From Gammaproteobacteria bacterium (lineage in GTDB: Bacteria > Pseudomonadota > Gammaproteobacteria > Pseudomonadales > Pseudohongiellaceae), in assembly GCA_030831165.1 (NCBI GenBank), contig JAURLP010000036.1:125825-189824 (forward strand): 64,000 nt of DNA, in the 5' to 3' direction. Below, one piece after another: positions 36,735-46,850 of this stretch (the first letter of the stretch is position 1; the number at the start of each line of letters is the position of its first letter). The notes under the pieces are model-generated. The model worked only from the letters and a program-made list of their open reading frames with translations, did not search any database and was not told the DNA's origin. A program made the translations under genes and the position numbers.

Positions 36735-37424
36735 ATGAAGAGTAAAAAAATTGTCATTATTGAAGATGAACCAGATATTCTCGAGGTGCTCAGCTACAAC
36801 CTGAAAAGAGAAGGCTTTGTAGTGTTGGCTGCACTAGACGGCGATACAGGGCTTGCCATGGTTAAGCATGAAAAACCCGACCTGGTACTCTTAGATTTAA
36901 TGTTGCCAGGGATGGATGGTGTTGAAATTTGTTCCAGTATTAAAAATGATACTGAACTTCACAATACACTAATTATAATGGTGACTGCTAAGGGCGAAGA
37001 AAGCGATGTAGTGCTTGGTCTTGGAGTTGGGGCTGATGACTATGTTGCCAAGCCATTCAGTCCTAAAGAATTGGTAGCGAGGGTTAAAGCGGTTTTAAGA
37101 CGCGGAACACTGCTTGATCTTAATCCTGAAAAGGAAAAAATTGAATATGGCGATCTTTGCATAGATACGCAAAAGTATGAAGTTCTTGTAAAAGGGCAGG
37201 AAGTTAAACTTACGGCGACAGAATTTAGGATTCTGCACTATCTGGCCAGCCATTCGGGCAGGGTTTTTTCAAGGGAACAATTATTAAATAAGGCCTTGGG
37301 CGATGCCAGCGTTGTGGTAGATAGAAATATTGATGTGCATATCAGGGGAATACGTAAAAAATTGGCTATTGAGCCACCTTTGATTGAAACTATTCGAGGA
37401 ATTGGCTATCGCTTTAAAGATTAA
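36735..37424 (+). CDS. phoB: Phosphate regulon response regulator PhoB
   Basis: OmpR-family transcription factor. Receiver domain: acidic pocket IIEDEPD, phosphorylation site Asp54 in VLLDLMLPGMDG, conserved Thr/Lys in VTAKGEES and YVAKPFSPKELVARVKAVLRR. The C-terminal winged helix (about 135-229) ends VDVHIRG-like (RNIDVHIRGIRKKL) and TIRGIGYRFKD. 229 residues, standard. phoR starts two bases after its stop. The porin and pst genes that follow are its expected targets. Confidence 0.95.
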   Translation: MKSKKIVIIEDEPDILEVLSYNLKREGFVVLAALDGDTGLAMVKHEKPDLVLLDLMLPGMDGVEICSSIKNDTELHNTLIIMVTAKGEESDVVLGLGVGADDYVAKPFSPKELVARVKAVLRRGTLLDLNPEKEKIEYGDLCIDTQKYEVLVKGQEVKLTATEFRILHYLASHSGRVFSREQLLNKALGDASVVVDRNIDVHIRGIRKKLAIEPPLIETIRGIGYRFKD

Positions 37425-37426
37425 AT

Positions 37427-39235
37427 ATGCGCTTTAACTCTTCCTTCTTTTTTCGACTGTTCTTGGCCTATTCATTTCTATGTGTGGGAATTATTGGAAT
37501 TTATGCTGTGATGCAAAATCGCAGTATCCAATTGGAAATTACCGATAGAGTAGAAAAAGAATTAACTATGCAGACTAGGATTCTCATAGAAAATATACGA
37601 AGCTCACTGATCACTTTGGATCAAACTCAAATAGCCAATCAAGTTAGGCAATTAAGGTTAGCGAGCAATAATCGCTTTACAGTCATCAGCCCCCAGGGGA
37701 TTGTTATTGCGGACTCACATCAGGATGCGAGTCAAATGGCCAATCATTTAAGAAGACCTGAAATCCAAAATGCGATTCAAAGTGGTAGGGGGCAAATATC
37801 CAGGTATAGCCAGACCATAGAAGAAAATCTGCTTTATTATGCCCAACCTGTGTTCCTGGAAGGGATGCTTCTTGGCATAGTGCGTTCTGCTTATTTTACT
37901 GATCAGATTAATGATGAAATCTCATCGAAAATAAGGAAAAACATCTTCGATGCTCTAATAGTTGCTTTCTTGGGTGTGGTATTAATTGCTATGACCGCCT
38001 TTTTGCAGGCCAGTTCTGCGGAGAAATTGGCGTTAATTGCATCAGATATTTCTGCAGGAAATTTTAGAGGCAGAGTCCCTGAAAAAAATGCACTGGGCTT
38101 AAAAAAACTGGCTGAAGTAATTAATCAGTTGGCCAGAAATTCCGCTGCAAACATTTCCGATATTACAGCTGATCGAAATCGTCTGGCAGCGATATTTGCC
38201 GGGATGGTTGAAGGTGTTATTGACGTTGATCAGGAACAAAGAATCCTACATATAAATGAAGCGGCCTCTAAATTGCTTGGTGTGAATAGTTTGGAAAGCA
38301 CTGGAAAGCCAATATGGGAAGAGGTAAGAAATAATGAAATCACTCAAGCCCTGGATGAAGCAATGAAAACCAGATCATTCGTTAAGTCTCAAATAGATCT
38401 TAATTCGTCTAAATCCCCAAATAATGGGCGTGCTGTGATTGATATTTATGCTGCATCATTAAGTGATGATTTAGGTAAGCCCATTGGAGCAGTGGTTGTT
38501 TTGCATGATATTAGTGAGCTCAAAAGTCTGGAAAGGATTAGAACAGATTTTGTAGCAAATGCATCACATGAATTAAAAACGCCTATCACTGCGATTCGAG
38601 GTCTTTCAGAAAGTGTCATTGATGATGAAAATATTGACCGTGAAACAATTTTAAAGTTTGTTAATCGTATCCATTCTCAAAGCATAAGGTTGTCACAATT
38701 AGTGGGAGATTTGATGGCCTTGTCACGTCTAGAAGTAGATCTGGAAGAGAAGCAGTTTTCACTTATCAATATGAATTTTCTGCTTAAAAATTCTGTGAAA
38801 TCAGTAAAAGTAGCCGTTGAACAAAAAAATCAGAAATTGCTAGTTAATATTGCTGAGGACAACATATACGTTACTGGTGACAGGCAAAATTTAAGTCAAC
38901 TAATTGATAACCTTATTGATAATGCAATTAAATATACTCCCGAGAATGGCGTAATCACCATTAATTTAAGTGCTGATGATACAGAAATGTTGTTGTCAGT
39001 GAGTGACACCGGTATAGGAATTAGTCCCCAGTACCAACAGCGTATTTTTGAGCGCTTTTATCGTGTCGATAAAGCCAGATCACAAAGCCTGGGAGGAACT
39101 GGCTTAGGCCTCTCAATTGTAAAAAATATAGCTGAGAAACACCTCGGAGATATACAACTGGTTAGTCAGCAAGGCAGGGGATCAACATTCAGTTATCGTA
39201 TGCCTTTAGCTCGTAGTATCAAATCTGATTCATAG
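37427..39235 (+). CDS. phoR: Phosphate regulon sensor histidine kinase PhoR
   Basis: Membrane sensor kinase of 602 residues. It has transmembrane helix 1 at about 8-28, a periplasmic domain to about 170, helix 2 at about 176-195, a HAMP-like segment and a PAS domain at about 250-365. The dimerisation helix has the phospho-acceptor His381 in VANASHELKTPITAIRGL. The ATPase domain has NLIDNAIKYTP, SDTGIGI and GGTGLGLSIVKNIAEKH. The large extracytoplasmic domain makes it longer than E. coli PhoR (431), a form known from other bacteria. Control by PhoU and the Pst transporter is inferred from the adjacent genes. Confidence 0.93.
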   Translation: MRFNSSFFFRLFLAYSFLCVGIIGIYAVMQNRSIQLEITDRVEKELTMQTRILIENIRSSLITLDQTQIANQVRQLRLASNNRFTVISPQGIVIADSHQDASQMANHLRRPEIQNAIQSGRGQISRYSQTIEENLLYYAQPVFLEGMLLGIVRSAYFTDQINDEISSKIRKNIFDALIVAFLGVVLIAMTAFLQASSAEKLALIASDISAGNFRGRVPEKNALGLKKLAEVINQLARNSAANISDITADRNRLAAIFAGMVEGVIDVDQEQRILHINEAASKLLGVNSLESTGKPIWEEVRNNEITQALDEAMKTRSFVKSQIDLNSSKSPNNGRAVIDIYAASLSDDLGKPIGAVVVLHDISELKSLERIRTDFVANASHELKTPITAIRGLSESVIDDENIDRETILKFVNRIHSQSIRLSQLVGDLMALSRLEVDLEEKQFSLINMNFLLKNSVKSVKVAVEQKNQKLLVNIAEDNIYVTGDRQNLSQLIDNLIDNAIKYTPENGVITINLSADDTEMLLSVSDTGIGISPQYQQRIFERFYRVDKARSQSLGGTGLGLSIVKNIAEKHLGDIQLVSQQGRGSTFSYRMPLARSIKSDS

Positions 39236-39484
39236 TATTGTTGGCCTTAATAATCCTCAGTAATATTTTCAGAAACTAAACCGCTTAGTTTGATTGTCTC
39301 TTTGAAAGTTTTATTCATTACGCACGATAATTCAATGGTGTTCCATTATGAATAAGGCAACATAAGGTGAGATTTTTTTCATCAACCTAAAAAAATTTAT
39401 CTATTCTTTATCTAATCTTAATAGTGCTTTGGAAAAATGCGCGAGTAATTTAATTTTACTCATTCAAACTATGGAGCACACTTC

Positions 39485-40912
39485 ATGAAACAATATTTTG
39501 CGCCGCTAAAATTAAAACAATTACTATTAGCCGCCATCTTGGCTCAAACTGCTGCCAGTGCAAATGCAGCAGAACAGGAGTTGCTGGATATATTGCTCCA
39601 GAATGGTGTGATAACCCAGGCTCAGTATGATGGATTAATTGAGCAGGAAACAATTAGCAGCTCCGATATTATGGGTCAGTCTGCTAATCAATTCGTGATA
39701 GAGCAGGCAGTAGCAGCTGAAGTTGCAGAACAAATTGAGCAGGAATTTCCTGTGACGGCAAGCCGGGGTAGCAGTGGATTTCGTCTTGAAACTCGAGATG
39801 GCAACTGGCAAACAAACCTCCAATGGCGTGCTCAAATGCGTTTCACTACACCTTATCGTTCAGATCCAAGACAGATTTCTGACCTGAATAGTGAAAATCA
39901 ATTAAACTTTGAAGCACGTCGCCTGCGGATGAAAATCGGTGGTCACGGTCTGCAGCCATGGTTGCAGTATTATTTTGAGGTTGATCTTCAACCATCCAGA
40001 GATGTCGATGATAGTAGCTCTTCAGCAAGCGCAAGAGTCATTGACTATCGTATTGATATTGCAAAATGGGACTGGTTAGGTGTTCGCATTGGTCAATGGA
40101 AGATTGATCTTAACCGTGAGCGTGTTGACTCATCAGGAAGACAGCAATTCGTTGAACGTTCCATCGCCAATCGAGTATTTACAATGGATAGGCAGCTTGG
40201 TGTGCAGGTAAGGGGGCACTTGTTTCAGGACACTCCTGCAGACATGAGATATTACGCTGGTGTTTTCAATGGTGAGGGCCGTGCGGTAAACAACACTGAT
40301 AATGATTTAATGTATATGGCTCGCTTGCAATGGAATTTTATGGGTCGAGACCTTTCCTGGCGCCAAACTGACGTTGAGTATACTGAGCTACCCACTGGTA
40401 GTTTAGCTATTGCGGGCTTCACCAACACAGGCAGCTGTACACGTTGGTCTTCATCAGGCTGTGGTAATCTGGATGGTTTCGTCAGCCCTGCTACTGCGAC
40501 CCCCGGTCAATATGAGATTGAGCAGCTTGTACAAGAATTTGCCTTTAAATATCGTGGCTTCTCCGCTCAGCAAGAATTTCATCACAAAGAAATCACCGAT
40601 AATTCTGATGGAAGTACGCATACATTAACCGGCGGTTATATTCAGGCGGGAAACTTTTTCCACAACCAGTTCCCTGCGGTACCTGCCCCACTTGAGCTAG
40701 CAGTGCGATATGCGTTTGTTGATGAGCCTAATAAGAATAACAGGGCTCTGGAGAATCAACGCAGAGAATTTACGCTTGGTGCAAACTGGTTCTTCAATGG
40801 ACATGATAACAAAGTGACCTTGGATTTCTCACGATTGAGCATAGACGACAGATTATTGCTTGAGGAAGACTCAGATAACCGCCTGCGTCTGCAGTGGGAC
40901 GTGCAATTCTAA
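39485..40912 (+). CDS. OprO/OprP-type phosphate-selective porin
   Basis: Outer-membrane beta-barrel of 475 residues. A signal peptide (LLLAAILAQTAASANA-A) is followed by a short coil region, LLDILLQNGVITQAQYDGLIEQ-like, then a series of amphipathic strands such as FRLETRDGNWQTNLQWRAQM and LRMKIGGHG. It ends LRLQWDVQF with the terminal Phe of porins. The family imports phosphate or polyphosphate anions when phosphate is scarce. Placement between phoR and pstS supports that role. I see no canonical Pho box in the 249 bases upstream, only a weak candidate around 39299-39320. Confidence 0.88.
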   Translation: MKQYFAPLKLKQLLLAAILAQTAASANAAEQELLDILLQNGVITQAQYDGLIEQETISSSDIMGQSANQFVIEQAVAAEVAEQIEQEFPVTASRGSSGFRLETRDGNWQTNLQWRAQMRFTTPYRSDPRQISDLNSENQLNFEARRLRMKIGGHGLQPWLQYYFEVDLQPSRDVDDSSSSASARVIDYRIDIAKWDWLGVRIGQWKIDLNRERVDSSGRQQFVERSIANRVFTMDRQLGVQVRGHLFQDTPADMRYYAGVFNGEGRAVNNTDNDLMYMARLQWNFMGRDLSWRQTDVEYTELPTGSLAIAGFTNTGSCTRWSSSGCGNLDGFVSPATATPGQYEIEQLVQEFAFKYRGFSAQQEFHHKEITDNSDGSTHTLTGGYIQAGNFFHNQFPAVPAPLELAVRYAFVDEPNKNNRALENQRREFTLGANWFFNGHDNKVTLDFSRLSIDDRLLLEEDSDNRLRLQWDVQF

Positions 40913-40945
40913 GTGGATGCTTAATTGGGTTTGTTGCATAGATTA

Positions 40946-40979
40946 CTATAAAGAGAATAAAGGATTATTCTCTTTATAG
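40946..40979 (+). terminator. Strong hairpin between porin and pstS genes
   Basis: CTATAAAGAGAATAA and TTATTCTCTTTATAG form a perfect 15-base-pair stem with a four-base loop AGGA, 33 bases after the porin stop. No T-run follows (ATTCTTAACA), so it may be a weak terminator, an RNase barrier or a palindromic protein-binding site. Confidence 0.6.
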
Positions 40980-41058
40980 ATTCTTAACAAAGCTCTGAAA
41001 CAATACCCCTAGATTTTTATTGGATAACTAGTTTATTAATTCTTGCCAGGAGTATTTT

Positions 41059-42015
41059 ATGAACAACTGTGCTCAATCATCCGCTTTAAAATATATATGG
41101 GCAGCTTCTGTGCTGGTAATCGGCTTAAGTGCCTGTTCTGGCGACAATCAGGAAGCCGGTTCAAATGATCCTAACCGCTTATCCGGGGTAGTCAGCTTGG
41201 ATGGGTCAAGTACAGTATTTCCTGTCAGTGAAGCTGTTGCCGAAGAATTTTTAGCTATTCACCCAGGCGTCAGAGTGACAGTAGGGGTTTCAGGGACTGG
41301 TGGGGGTTTTCAAAAATTTTCAGCGGGCGAAATTGATATCAGTGACGCATCTCGAGTTATCAAGGATTCAGAAGCCGAGGCAGCCAGGGCAAACGGCATT
41401 GATTTTATGGAAATACCGGTAGCTTTTGATGGATTGTCAGTTATTGTTAATAATGAAAACACCTGGGTCGATTATCTGACAATTGACGAGTTGAACATGA
41501 TATGGGCTCCAGGCAGTGCAGTAGATTCTTGGAATGATGTCCGCCCAGAATGGCCCGATCAGCCGTTGAGACTTTATGGGCCAGGAACAGACTCCGGGAC
41601 ATTCGATTATTTTACAGAAGTGGTGAATGGGGAGTCCGGTGCTTCAAGGCCTGATTATACGGCAAGCGAAGATGATAATGTTCTGGTGCAGGGTATCAGT
41701 GGTGATGTGAATTCATTGGGATTCTTCGGTTATGCTTATTATGTTGCTAATGAATCTATTTTGAAGCTTGTACCAATTGATGGGGGCGAAGGTCCGGTTA
41801 GTCCTTCAGCAACCACAATTAATGATGGCTCTTATAGTCCTTTATCTCGTCCAATTTTTATTTATCTCAGTCAGCCCAGTGCTCAAAGAAATGAAGTGAG
41901 AGCCTTCGTGGAATTTTATCTGGACCAGGCTCCGGTGTTGGCTGCAGAAGTGGGCTATGTAGCGATGCCGCCAGAAGAGTATCAAGCATCTCGAGATGCT
42001 TTGGTATCTTTTTAA
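41059..42015 (+). CDS. pstS: Phosphate ABC transporter substrate-binding protein PstS
   Basis: Periplasmic or lipid-anchored phosphate receptor. The leader ends in a lipobox LSACSG, so it is probably a lipoprotein. Phosphate-site motifs are visible: LDGSSTVFPVSEA, the SGTGGGFQKFSAGEIDISDASR region, and GPGTDSGTFDYFTEVV. The 318-residue length suits the PstS group of aquatic bacteria (shorter than in E. coli). It is followed by a strong hairpin and then pstC. Confidence 0.94.
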   Translation: MNNCAQSSALKYIWAASVLVIGLSACSGDNQEAGSNDPNRLSGVVSLDGSSTVFPVSEAVAEEFLAIHPGVRVTVGVSGTGGGFQKFSAGEIDISDASRVIKDSEAEAARANGIDFMEIPVAFDGLSVIVNNENTWVDYLTIDELNMIWAPGSAVDSWNDVRPEWPDQPLRLYGPGTDSGTFDYFTEVVNGESGASRPDYTASEDDNVLVQGISGDVNSLGFFGYAYYVANESILKLVPIDGGEGPVSPSATTINDGSYSPLSRPIFIYLSQPSAQRNEVRAFVEFYLDQAPVLAAEVGYVAMPPEEYQASRDALVSF

Positions 42016-42039
42016 TTAAACCAAGTTTAAAAGAGAAAA

Positions 42040-42087
42040 ATAAGCATAGCTCATAGAAACTTTTTAGAGCTATGCTTATATTTCTGT
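42040..42087 (+). terminator. Hairpin between pstS and pstC
   Basis: ATAAGCATAGCTC and GAGCTATGCTTAT form a perfect 13-base-pair stem with a 14-base loop, followed by ATTTCTGTTT. It lies 25 bases after the pstS stop. Partial termination here would make more receptor than permease, a common arrangement in ABC import operons. That effect is inference. Confidence 0.7.
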
Positions 42088-42153
42088 TTAGAGCGAACAT
42101 GTTAGAATCGCTCTCAAAAATTACTTAAAGCAAGACTATCAGGAAGTATTAGA

Positions 42154-43068
42154 ATGGCCGAGGCAGCCTCTCAGTCAATACACAAAGCAGGTAGGCATCT
42201 TGGAGAGTCCTGTATTGTTAGCTGGCTTGTAATTTGCGCGGCTGTTTCTGTTATCACTACTGTCGCCATCATCATATTACTGTTTAAAGAATCATTTGTA
42301 TTCTTTGAGAATGTCAGCCCCGCTGAATTTTTCTTTGGGACCAGATGGGTGCCAATATTGCAGCCAAGCTCTTATGGCGTCCTACCCTTGCTTTGGGGAA
42401 CTCTTCAGGTAACTATTGGTGCAGCTATAGTAGCTATCCCATTGGGTTTGGCTTGTGCAATTTATTTAAGCGAATATGCTTCTCCTAAAATGCGCTCATA
42501 CGTTAAGCCTGTTTTGGAGTTGCTGGCTGGTATTCCAACCGTTGTTTATGGTTATTTCGCCTTAACCTTTGTGACCCCGCTGTTGCGTAGTATTTTTCCT
42601 GAAGTTCAGGTGTTTAATGCACTCAGTGCCGCCATTGTGGTAGGCATTATGATCCTGCCAATGATTGCAACTTTAAGTGATAACGCACTTAGATCTGTTC
42701 CGGATAGCTTACGCCAGGGTGCCTATGCACTCGGCGCAACCTCGTATGAAGTGACAACAAAGGTAGTAGTCCCTGCAGGCTTGTCTGGAGTTATGGCTTC
42801 ATTTTTATTGGCAATATCAAGGGCAATTGGAGAAACGATGGCAGTTGCCATAGCTGCTGGTCAGACACCCAATCTTACCTTGAGTATGTTTGAGAGTATT
42901 CAGACAATGACGGCCTACATAGTTCAGGTCAGTCTTGGTGATACCCCAACCGGAGAGATCGCATATCAAACGCTTTTTGCTGTTGGAGCCCTGCTTTTTA
43001 CTATAACTCTTGTGATTAATATAATTTCTCAACTGGTGCTAAACAGATTCAGAGAGGTATATGACTAA
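42154..43068 (+). CDS. pstC: Phosphate ABC transporter permease PstC
   Basis: Inner-membrane permease with six predicted helices, 304 residues. Helix-loop motifs include [52 protein letters not shown] and the EAA-like [21 protein letters not shown] followed by [17 protein letters not shown]. pstA begins at the last base of its stop codon (TAATG), so translation is coupled. Confidence 0.95.
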   Translation: MAEAASQSIHKAGRHLGESCIVSWLVICAAVSVITTVAIIILLFKESFVFFENVSPAEFFFGTRWVPILQPSSYGVLPLLWGTLQVTIGAAIVAIPLGLACAIYLSEYASPKMRSYVKPVLELLAGIPTVVYGYFALTFVTPLLRSIFPEVQVFNALSAAIVVGIMILPMIATLSDNALRSVPDSLRQGAYALGATSYEVTTKVVVPAGLSGVMASFLLAISRAIGETMAVAIAAGQTPNLTLSMFESIQTMTAYIVQVSLGDTPTGEIAYQTLFAVGALLFTITLVINIISQLVLNRFREVYD

Positions 43069-43946
43069 TGTCTTTAATCTCTGAAAAAAACAAAAATAAT
43101 CTTAGAAAAAGGCAAAGAAAGTCGCTTTATTTTGCTCGCCTGTGTGCCATCGTCACCTGGTCAAGCGTGTTCCTGTTGGGCGTCTTGCTGTATCAGGTGT
43201 CTGTTGATGGACTTGACTGGATAGACTGGCAATTTATTAGCAGTTTCCCTTCACGCTTCCCTGAAAGGGCGGGGATTAAATCGGCATTAGTTGGCACTTT
43301 ATGGCTGATAGGATTAGTAGCGGTTATCTCAATTCCGATAGGTGTTTCTTCCGCCCTTTACCTGGAGGAGTTTGCCAAACCAGGAAAAATAAATAAATTC
43401 ATCGAAGTAAATATTTCAAATCTTGCAGGTGTTCCTTCCATTGTATACGGCATATTGGGCCTGGCAATCTTCGTGCGTTATTTTGCACTTGAAAGATCAT
43501 TATTATCTGGAGCTCTGACAATGAGTCTGCTGATTTTGCCGGTTATTATAATTGCCAGTCGCGAGGCTATCAGGACGGTGCCTATGAGCATTAGACATGC
43601 TGCCTATTCATTAGGCGCCACTCGATGGCAGACAGCCTGGGCACATGTTCTCCCAGCATCCTTTCCGGGAATCATGACGGGGGTGATTCTGGCATTATCT
43701 CGTGCTATTGGCGAAACAGCTCCTCTAATAATGATAGGGGCACTGACCTTTGTGGCCTTCTTGCCGGCTGGTCCCATGGATTCGTTTACAGCAATGCCTA
43801 TTCAAATTTATAACTGGATATCTCGCCCTCAACAGGAGTTTCATGAGCTTGCAGCAGCAGGAATCATTGTTTTGCTGGCTGCGTTATTAATTATGAATGC
43901 AACTGCAATATATATCCGTAATAAAACAGAACGGAGATTCAAGTAA
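43068..43946 (+). CDS. pstA: Phosphate ABC transporter permease PstA
   Basis: Partner of PstC, 292 residues. Seen are a basic N terminus ([19 protein letters not shown]), [37 protein letters not shown], the EAA loop [20 protein letters not shown] and [15 protein letters not shown]. Its TAA overlaps the ATG of pstB (TAATG), continuing the tight operon. Confidence 0.95.
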   Translation: MSLISEKNKNNLRKRQRKSLYFARLCAIVTWSSVFLLGVLLYQVSVDGLDWIDWQFISSFPSRFPERAGIKSALVGTLWLIGLVAVISIPIGVSSALYLEEFAKPGKINKFIEVNISNLAGVPSIVYGILGLAIFVRYFALERSLLSGALTMSLLILPVIIIASREAIRTVPMSIRHAAYSLGATRWQTAWAHVLPASFPGIMTGVILALSRAIGETAPLIMIGALTFVAFLPAGPMDSFTAMPIQIYNWISRPQQEFHELAAAGIIVLLAALLIMNATAIYIRNKTERRFK

Positions 43947-44755
43947 TGTCTGAACCCTCAGCTGCCGCGGTCTCAACAGTAATAAATGAGACAAACAAGA
44001 CTAAATCCGATATTGCACTGAATCTGAACGAAGTCAGTATTCTTTATTCGGGGAACCCTGCAGTAAAAAAAGTTTCTTGTCAGTTTTTAAGAAATAAAAT
44101 CACATCGATCATTGGGCCTTCTGGTTGTGGAAAGAGCACATTATTGCGCTCACTCAACCGCATGAATGATTTTATACATGGCGTAACAATAGAAGGTAAA
44201 ATCACCTTTGCTTCAGAAGATCTTTATGGGGCTGAAGTAGATCCTGTAGAAGTAAGACGTCGGATAGGTATGGTCTTCCAAAAGCCTAACCCCTTTCCAA
44301 AGTCCATTTATAATAATATTGCCTGGGCTCCAGGTATCAATGATTATGAAGGCTCAAAAGACGAATTGGTTGAACGCTCTTTAAAGCAGGCAGCCTTATG
44401 GGATGAAGTAAAAGATCGTTTACATGATTCAGCATTGAATTTATCAGGTGGGCAGCAGCAAAGATTGTGTATCGCTCGGGCCTTGGCTATGGAGCCGGAA
44501 ATCCTGTTAATGGATGAACCTTGTTCGGCTCTGGATCCAATCTCAACTTCACATATTGAAGATTTGCTATTTGAACTGAAAACACGATATACAATTATTA
44601 TTGTGACGCATAACATGCAACAGGCTTCTCGCATTTCAGATTACACAGCATTTATGGAAATGGGGCATTTGGTAGAGTTTGGTGAAACTGATAGGGTATT
44701 TACCAAACCCATGGCGAAACGTACTGAGGAATATGTGACTGGTCGTTTCGGTTAA
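43946..44755 (+). CDS. pstB: Phosphate ABC transporter ATP-binding protein PstB
   Basis: ATPase of the high-affinity phosphate importer. It has Walker [20 protein letters not shown] (a PstB hallmark), Q-loop [16 protein letters not shown], signature [17 protein letters not shown], Walker [14 protein letters not shown] and H-loop [13 protein letters not shown]. 269 residues. The product starts with about 25 variable residues. phoU follows 26 bases downstream. Confidence 0.97.
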   Translation: MSEPSAAAVSTVINETNKTKSDIALNLNEVSILYSGNPAVKKVSCQFLRNKITSIIGPSGCGKSTLLRSLNRMNDFIHGVTIEGKITFASEDLYGAEVDPVEVRRRIGMVFQKPNPFPKSIYNNIAWAPGINDYEGSKDELVERSLKQAALWDEVKDRLHDSALNLSGGQQQRLCIARALAMEPEILLMDEPCSALDPISTSHIEDLLFELKTRYTIIIVTHNMQQASRISDYTAFMEMGHLVEFGETDRVFTKPMAKRTEEYVTGRFG

Positions 44756-44781
44756 TTATAAACAAGAGTAAATTATAAATT

Positions 44782-45447
44782 ATGTCTCTACATTTTCAGC
44801 GTGATCTCGATAAGCTTAAAAAGGAAATTTTACTAATAGGTGGTTTAGTAGAAGAAGCCATTAATAATTCCATTCGCGCTCTGAAGAACCGTGATGCAGA
44901 GCTGGCTCAGGCAGTGATTGATAAGGAATATATTATTGATGAAAAGGAAGTTCATATTGAAGAAGAATGTTTGAAAGTACTGGCATTACACCAACCTGTT
45001 GCCACCGATTTAAGATTTGTCGTAGTTATTCTGAAAGTTAATAACGACCTTGAACGCATGGGAGATTTTGCTTCCAATATCGCTCAAAGGGCGCTCTTTT
45101 TATCGGAACATGATCCATTGCCAGACTTGCTGGAATTTATTGATGAATTACCCAAACTGGTTCAAAAAATGGTTCGTGAAACTCTGGATGCGCTCGTTAA
45201 AATGAACGCGGAACTTGCTCAGAAAGTTATATTAGCTGACGATGAAATCGATAATATTAATCGCTTAATGCATAAAAAAGTTAATGAAACAATCCTGAAA
45301 GACAGCACTAACGCAGAAAGAGCCATTAGCTTGCTGTCTACTTCACGTTATCTTGAACGTATTGCTGATTTAAGCACCAATATTGCTGAAGATGTAATTT
45401 TCATGGTTGAGGGCAAAGTCGTCAGGCATGAGCTGGATCATGATTAA
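44782..45447 (+). CDS. phoU: Phosphate signalling protein PhoU
   Basis: Two tandem three-helix bundles that bind metal clusters and link Pst activity to PhoR. Each repeat is visible: HFQRDLDKLKKEILLIGGLV with EEECLKVLALHQPVATDLR, and a C-terminal mate with RLMHKKVNETILKD and ATLLSTSRYLERIADLSTNI-like text (SLLSTSRYLERIADLSTNIA). 221 residues, a standard length. It closes the pst operon; a non-coding gap with a Fur-like box comes next. Confidence 0.95.
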   Translation: MSLHFQRDLDKLKKEILLIGGLVEEAINNSIRALKNRDAELAQAVIDKEYIIDEKEVHIEEECLKVLALHQPVATDLRFVVVILKVNNDLERMGDFASNIAQRALFLSEHDPLPDLLEFIDELPKLVQKMVRETLDALVKMNAELAQKVILADDEIDNINRLMHKKVNETILKDSTNAERAISLLSTSRYLERIADLSTNIAEDVIFMVEGKVVRHELDHD

Positions 45448-45481
45448 TCGAATTAAGTCACTATTTGATTGACATCTTAAT

Positions 45482-45500
45482 GAGAATGATTATCATCTTT
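45482..45500 (+). promoter_or_regulatory. Fur box upstream of the imelysin operon
   Basis: GAGAATGATTATCATCTTT matches 14 of 19 bases of the Fur consensus GATAATGATAATCATTATC and keeps the central ATGAT-x-ATCAT palindrome. It lies 35 bases before the start of the first imelysin gene, within the expected promoter. It predicts repression of the following operon when iron is plentiful. Confidence 0.78.
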
Positions 45501-45534
45501 ATCTGTTTAGATTAATCATTCATCAGAGATTCCC

Positions 45535-46791
45535 ATGTTTAAGCAAATCTGCACACTAGCTTGCATATTGAGCCTTGTTGGCTGTTCTACCGGTCGCCAG
45601 GATAGTGTATCCCATAGCGCTATTCTGGAAACCTATATTGCTATCGCTCAAGCAGCCTATGAAGACTCATTAATTTCAGCCCGTGTCCTAGAAGATGCAA
45701 TTGATGCTTTCCTGGCTGAACCCAATCAAACCACACTGACCTATGCCAGAAATGCTTGGGTGGCAGCACGTGTTCCTTATCTTCAAACAGAAGCATTTCG
45801 ATTTGGTAATCCCGTAGTAGACGAATGGGAAGGCAGAGTAAATTCGTGGCCGCTGGACGAGGGCCTGATTGATTATACTGCTGCCTTCTATGGGCAGGAT
45901 TCCGATAACAATTATTTTTATACAGCCAATATCATTGCTAATGAGTTAATAGACATAGGCGGTATTAGTGTTGATGCTGCACAGATAACCCCACAACTTC
46001 TCGCTGAGACTTTGCATTTAATCGATGGTGTGGAGTCAAATGTGGCGACTGGCTATCACGCTATTGAATTCTTGCTTTGGGGGCAGGACTTGAATGGGAC
46101 CAATCCTGGTGCAGGCAACCGTCCGGCAAGTGATTATTCTTTAAGTGACTGTTCAAACAGGAACTGCGACCGCCGACGGGATTATTTAAAAGCCGTTACC
46201 GGTTTATTGGTTTCAGACCTCGAAGAGATGGTCTATAACTGGCAACCTGGTGGTGCTGCCTATGTGGATTTAATGCAAAAAGGATCTGAAGGCGGACTGG
46301 CAACTATTCTCACTGGCATGGGTAGCCTGGCTTATGGAGAGTTAGCTGGAGAAAGAATAAGGCTTGGGTTGCTATTAAACGACCCAGAAGAAGAGCACGA
46401 TTGCTTCTCTGATAACACGCATAACTCCCATTATTACGATGCTTTAGGCATCAAGAATGTGTACATGGGTAGCTATGAAAGAATTAATGGCAACCTCGTC
46501 CAAGGTCCTTCCCTGGCCAGATTGATGGAGCTGGAAGCGCCCGATCTTGCCGCTGTAATGTTAGCCAGAATTGAAAGTACAGAATTGGCAATGGATGCAT
46601 TATTAGTTGAAGCGGCTAAAGGCAATACTTTTGACGTATTGATTGCGAGCAATAATGTGGCTGGTGAAGAGGTGGTTTCAAGAGTCGTTGATTCTCTAAT
46701 GGAGGAAACCAGAACCATTGAAGATATTATCAGGGCATTAAATCTTCAAAATGTCAGTATTTCAGGCTCAGAAAGCTTAGGGGATTTATAG
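45535..46791 (+). CDS. Imelysin family lipoprotein (IcmP/IrpA-like)
   Basis: Secreted protein of the imelysin (M75) family, 418 residues. The leader MFKQICTLACILSLVGCS ends in a lipobox. The family's GxHxxE motif is intact in ATGYHAIEFLLWGQD near residue 180. FRFGNPVVDEWEGRVNSWPLDEG and the C-terminal ERINGNLVQGPSLARL are also typical. The family has been called insulin-cleaving or iron-regulated; the motif resembles metal sites in EfeO-type iron binders. The Fur box just upstream supports an iron-related role. It heads a tight operon. Confidence 0.92.
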   Translation: MFKQICTLACILSLVGCSTGRQDSVSHSAILETYIAIAQAAYEDSLISARVLEDAIDAFLAEPNQTTLTYARNAWVAARVPYLQTEAFRFGNPVVDEWEGRVNSWPLDEGLIDYTAAFYGQDSDNNYFYTANIIANELIDIGGISVDAAQITPQLLAETLHLIDGVESNVATGYHAIEFLLWGQDLNGTNPGAGNRPASDYSLSDCSNRNCDRRRDYLKAVTGLLVSDLEEMVYNWQPGGAAYVDLMQKGSEGGLATILTGMGSLAYGELAGERIRLGLLLNDPEEEHDCFSDNTHNSHYYDALGIKNVYMGSYERINGNLVQGPSLARLMELEAPDLAAVMLARIESTELAMDALLVEAAKGNTFDVLIASNNVAGEEVVSRVVDSLMEETRTIEDIIRALNLQNVSISGSESLGDL

Positions 46792-46850
46792 GCTGGTAGT
46801 AAAAGCTGCAACTAAATTTTATCTTTTAATTGCAATGTTAAAAACTCATT

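Noticed and set aside
40930..40946. GGGTTTGTTGCATAG before pstS, reminiscent of insertion-sequence ends
   Set aside because: No matching inverted end and no transposase remnant nearby.
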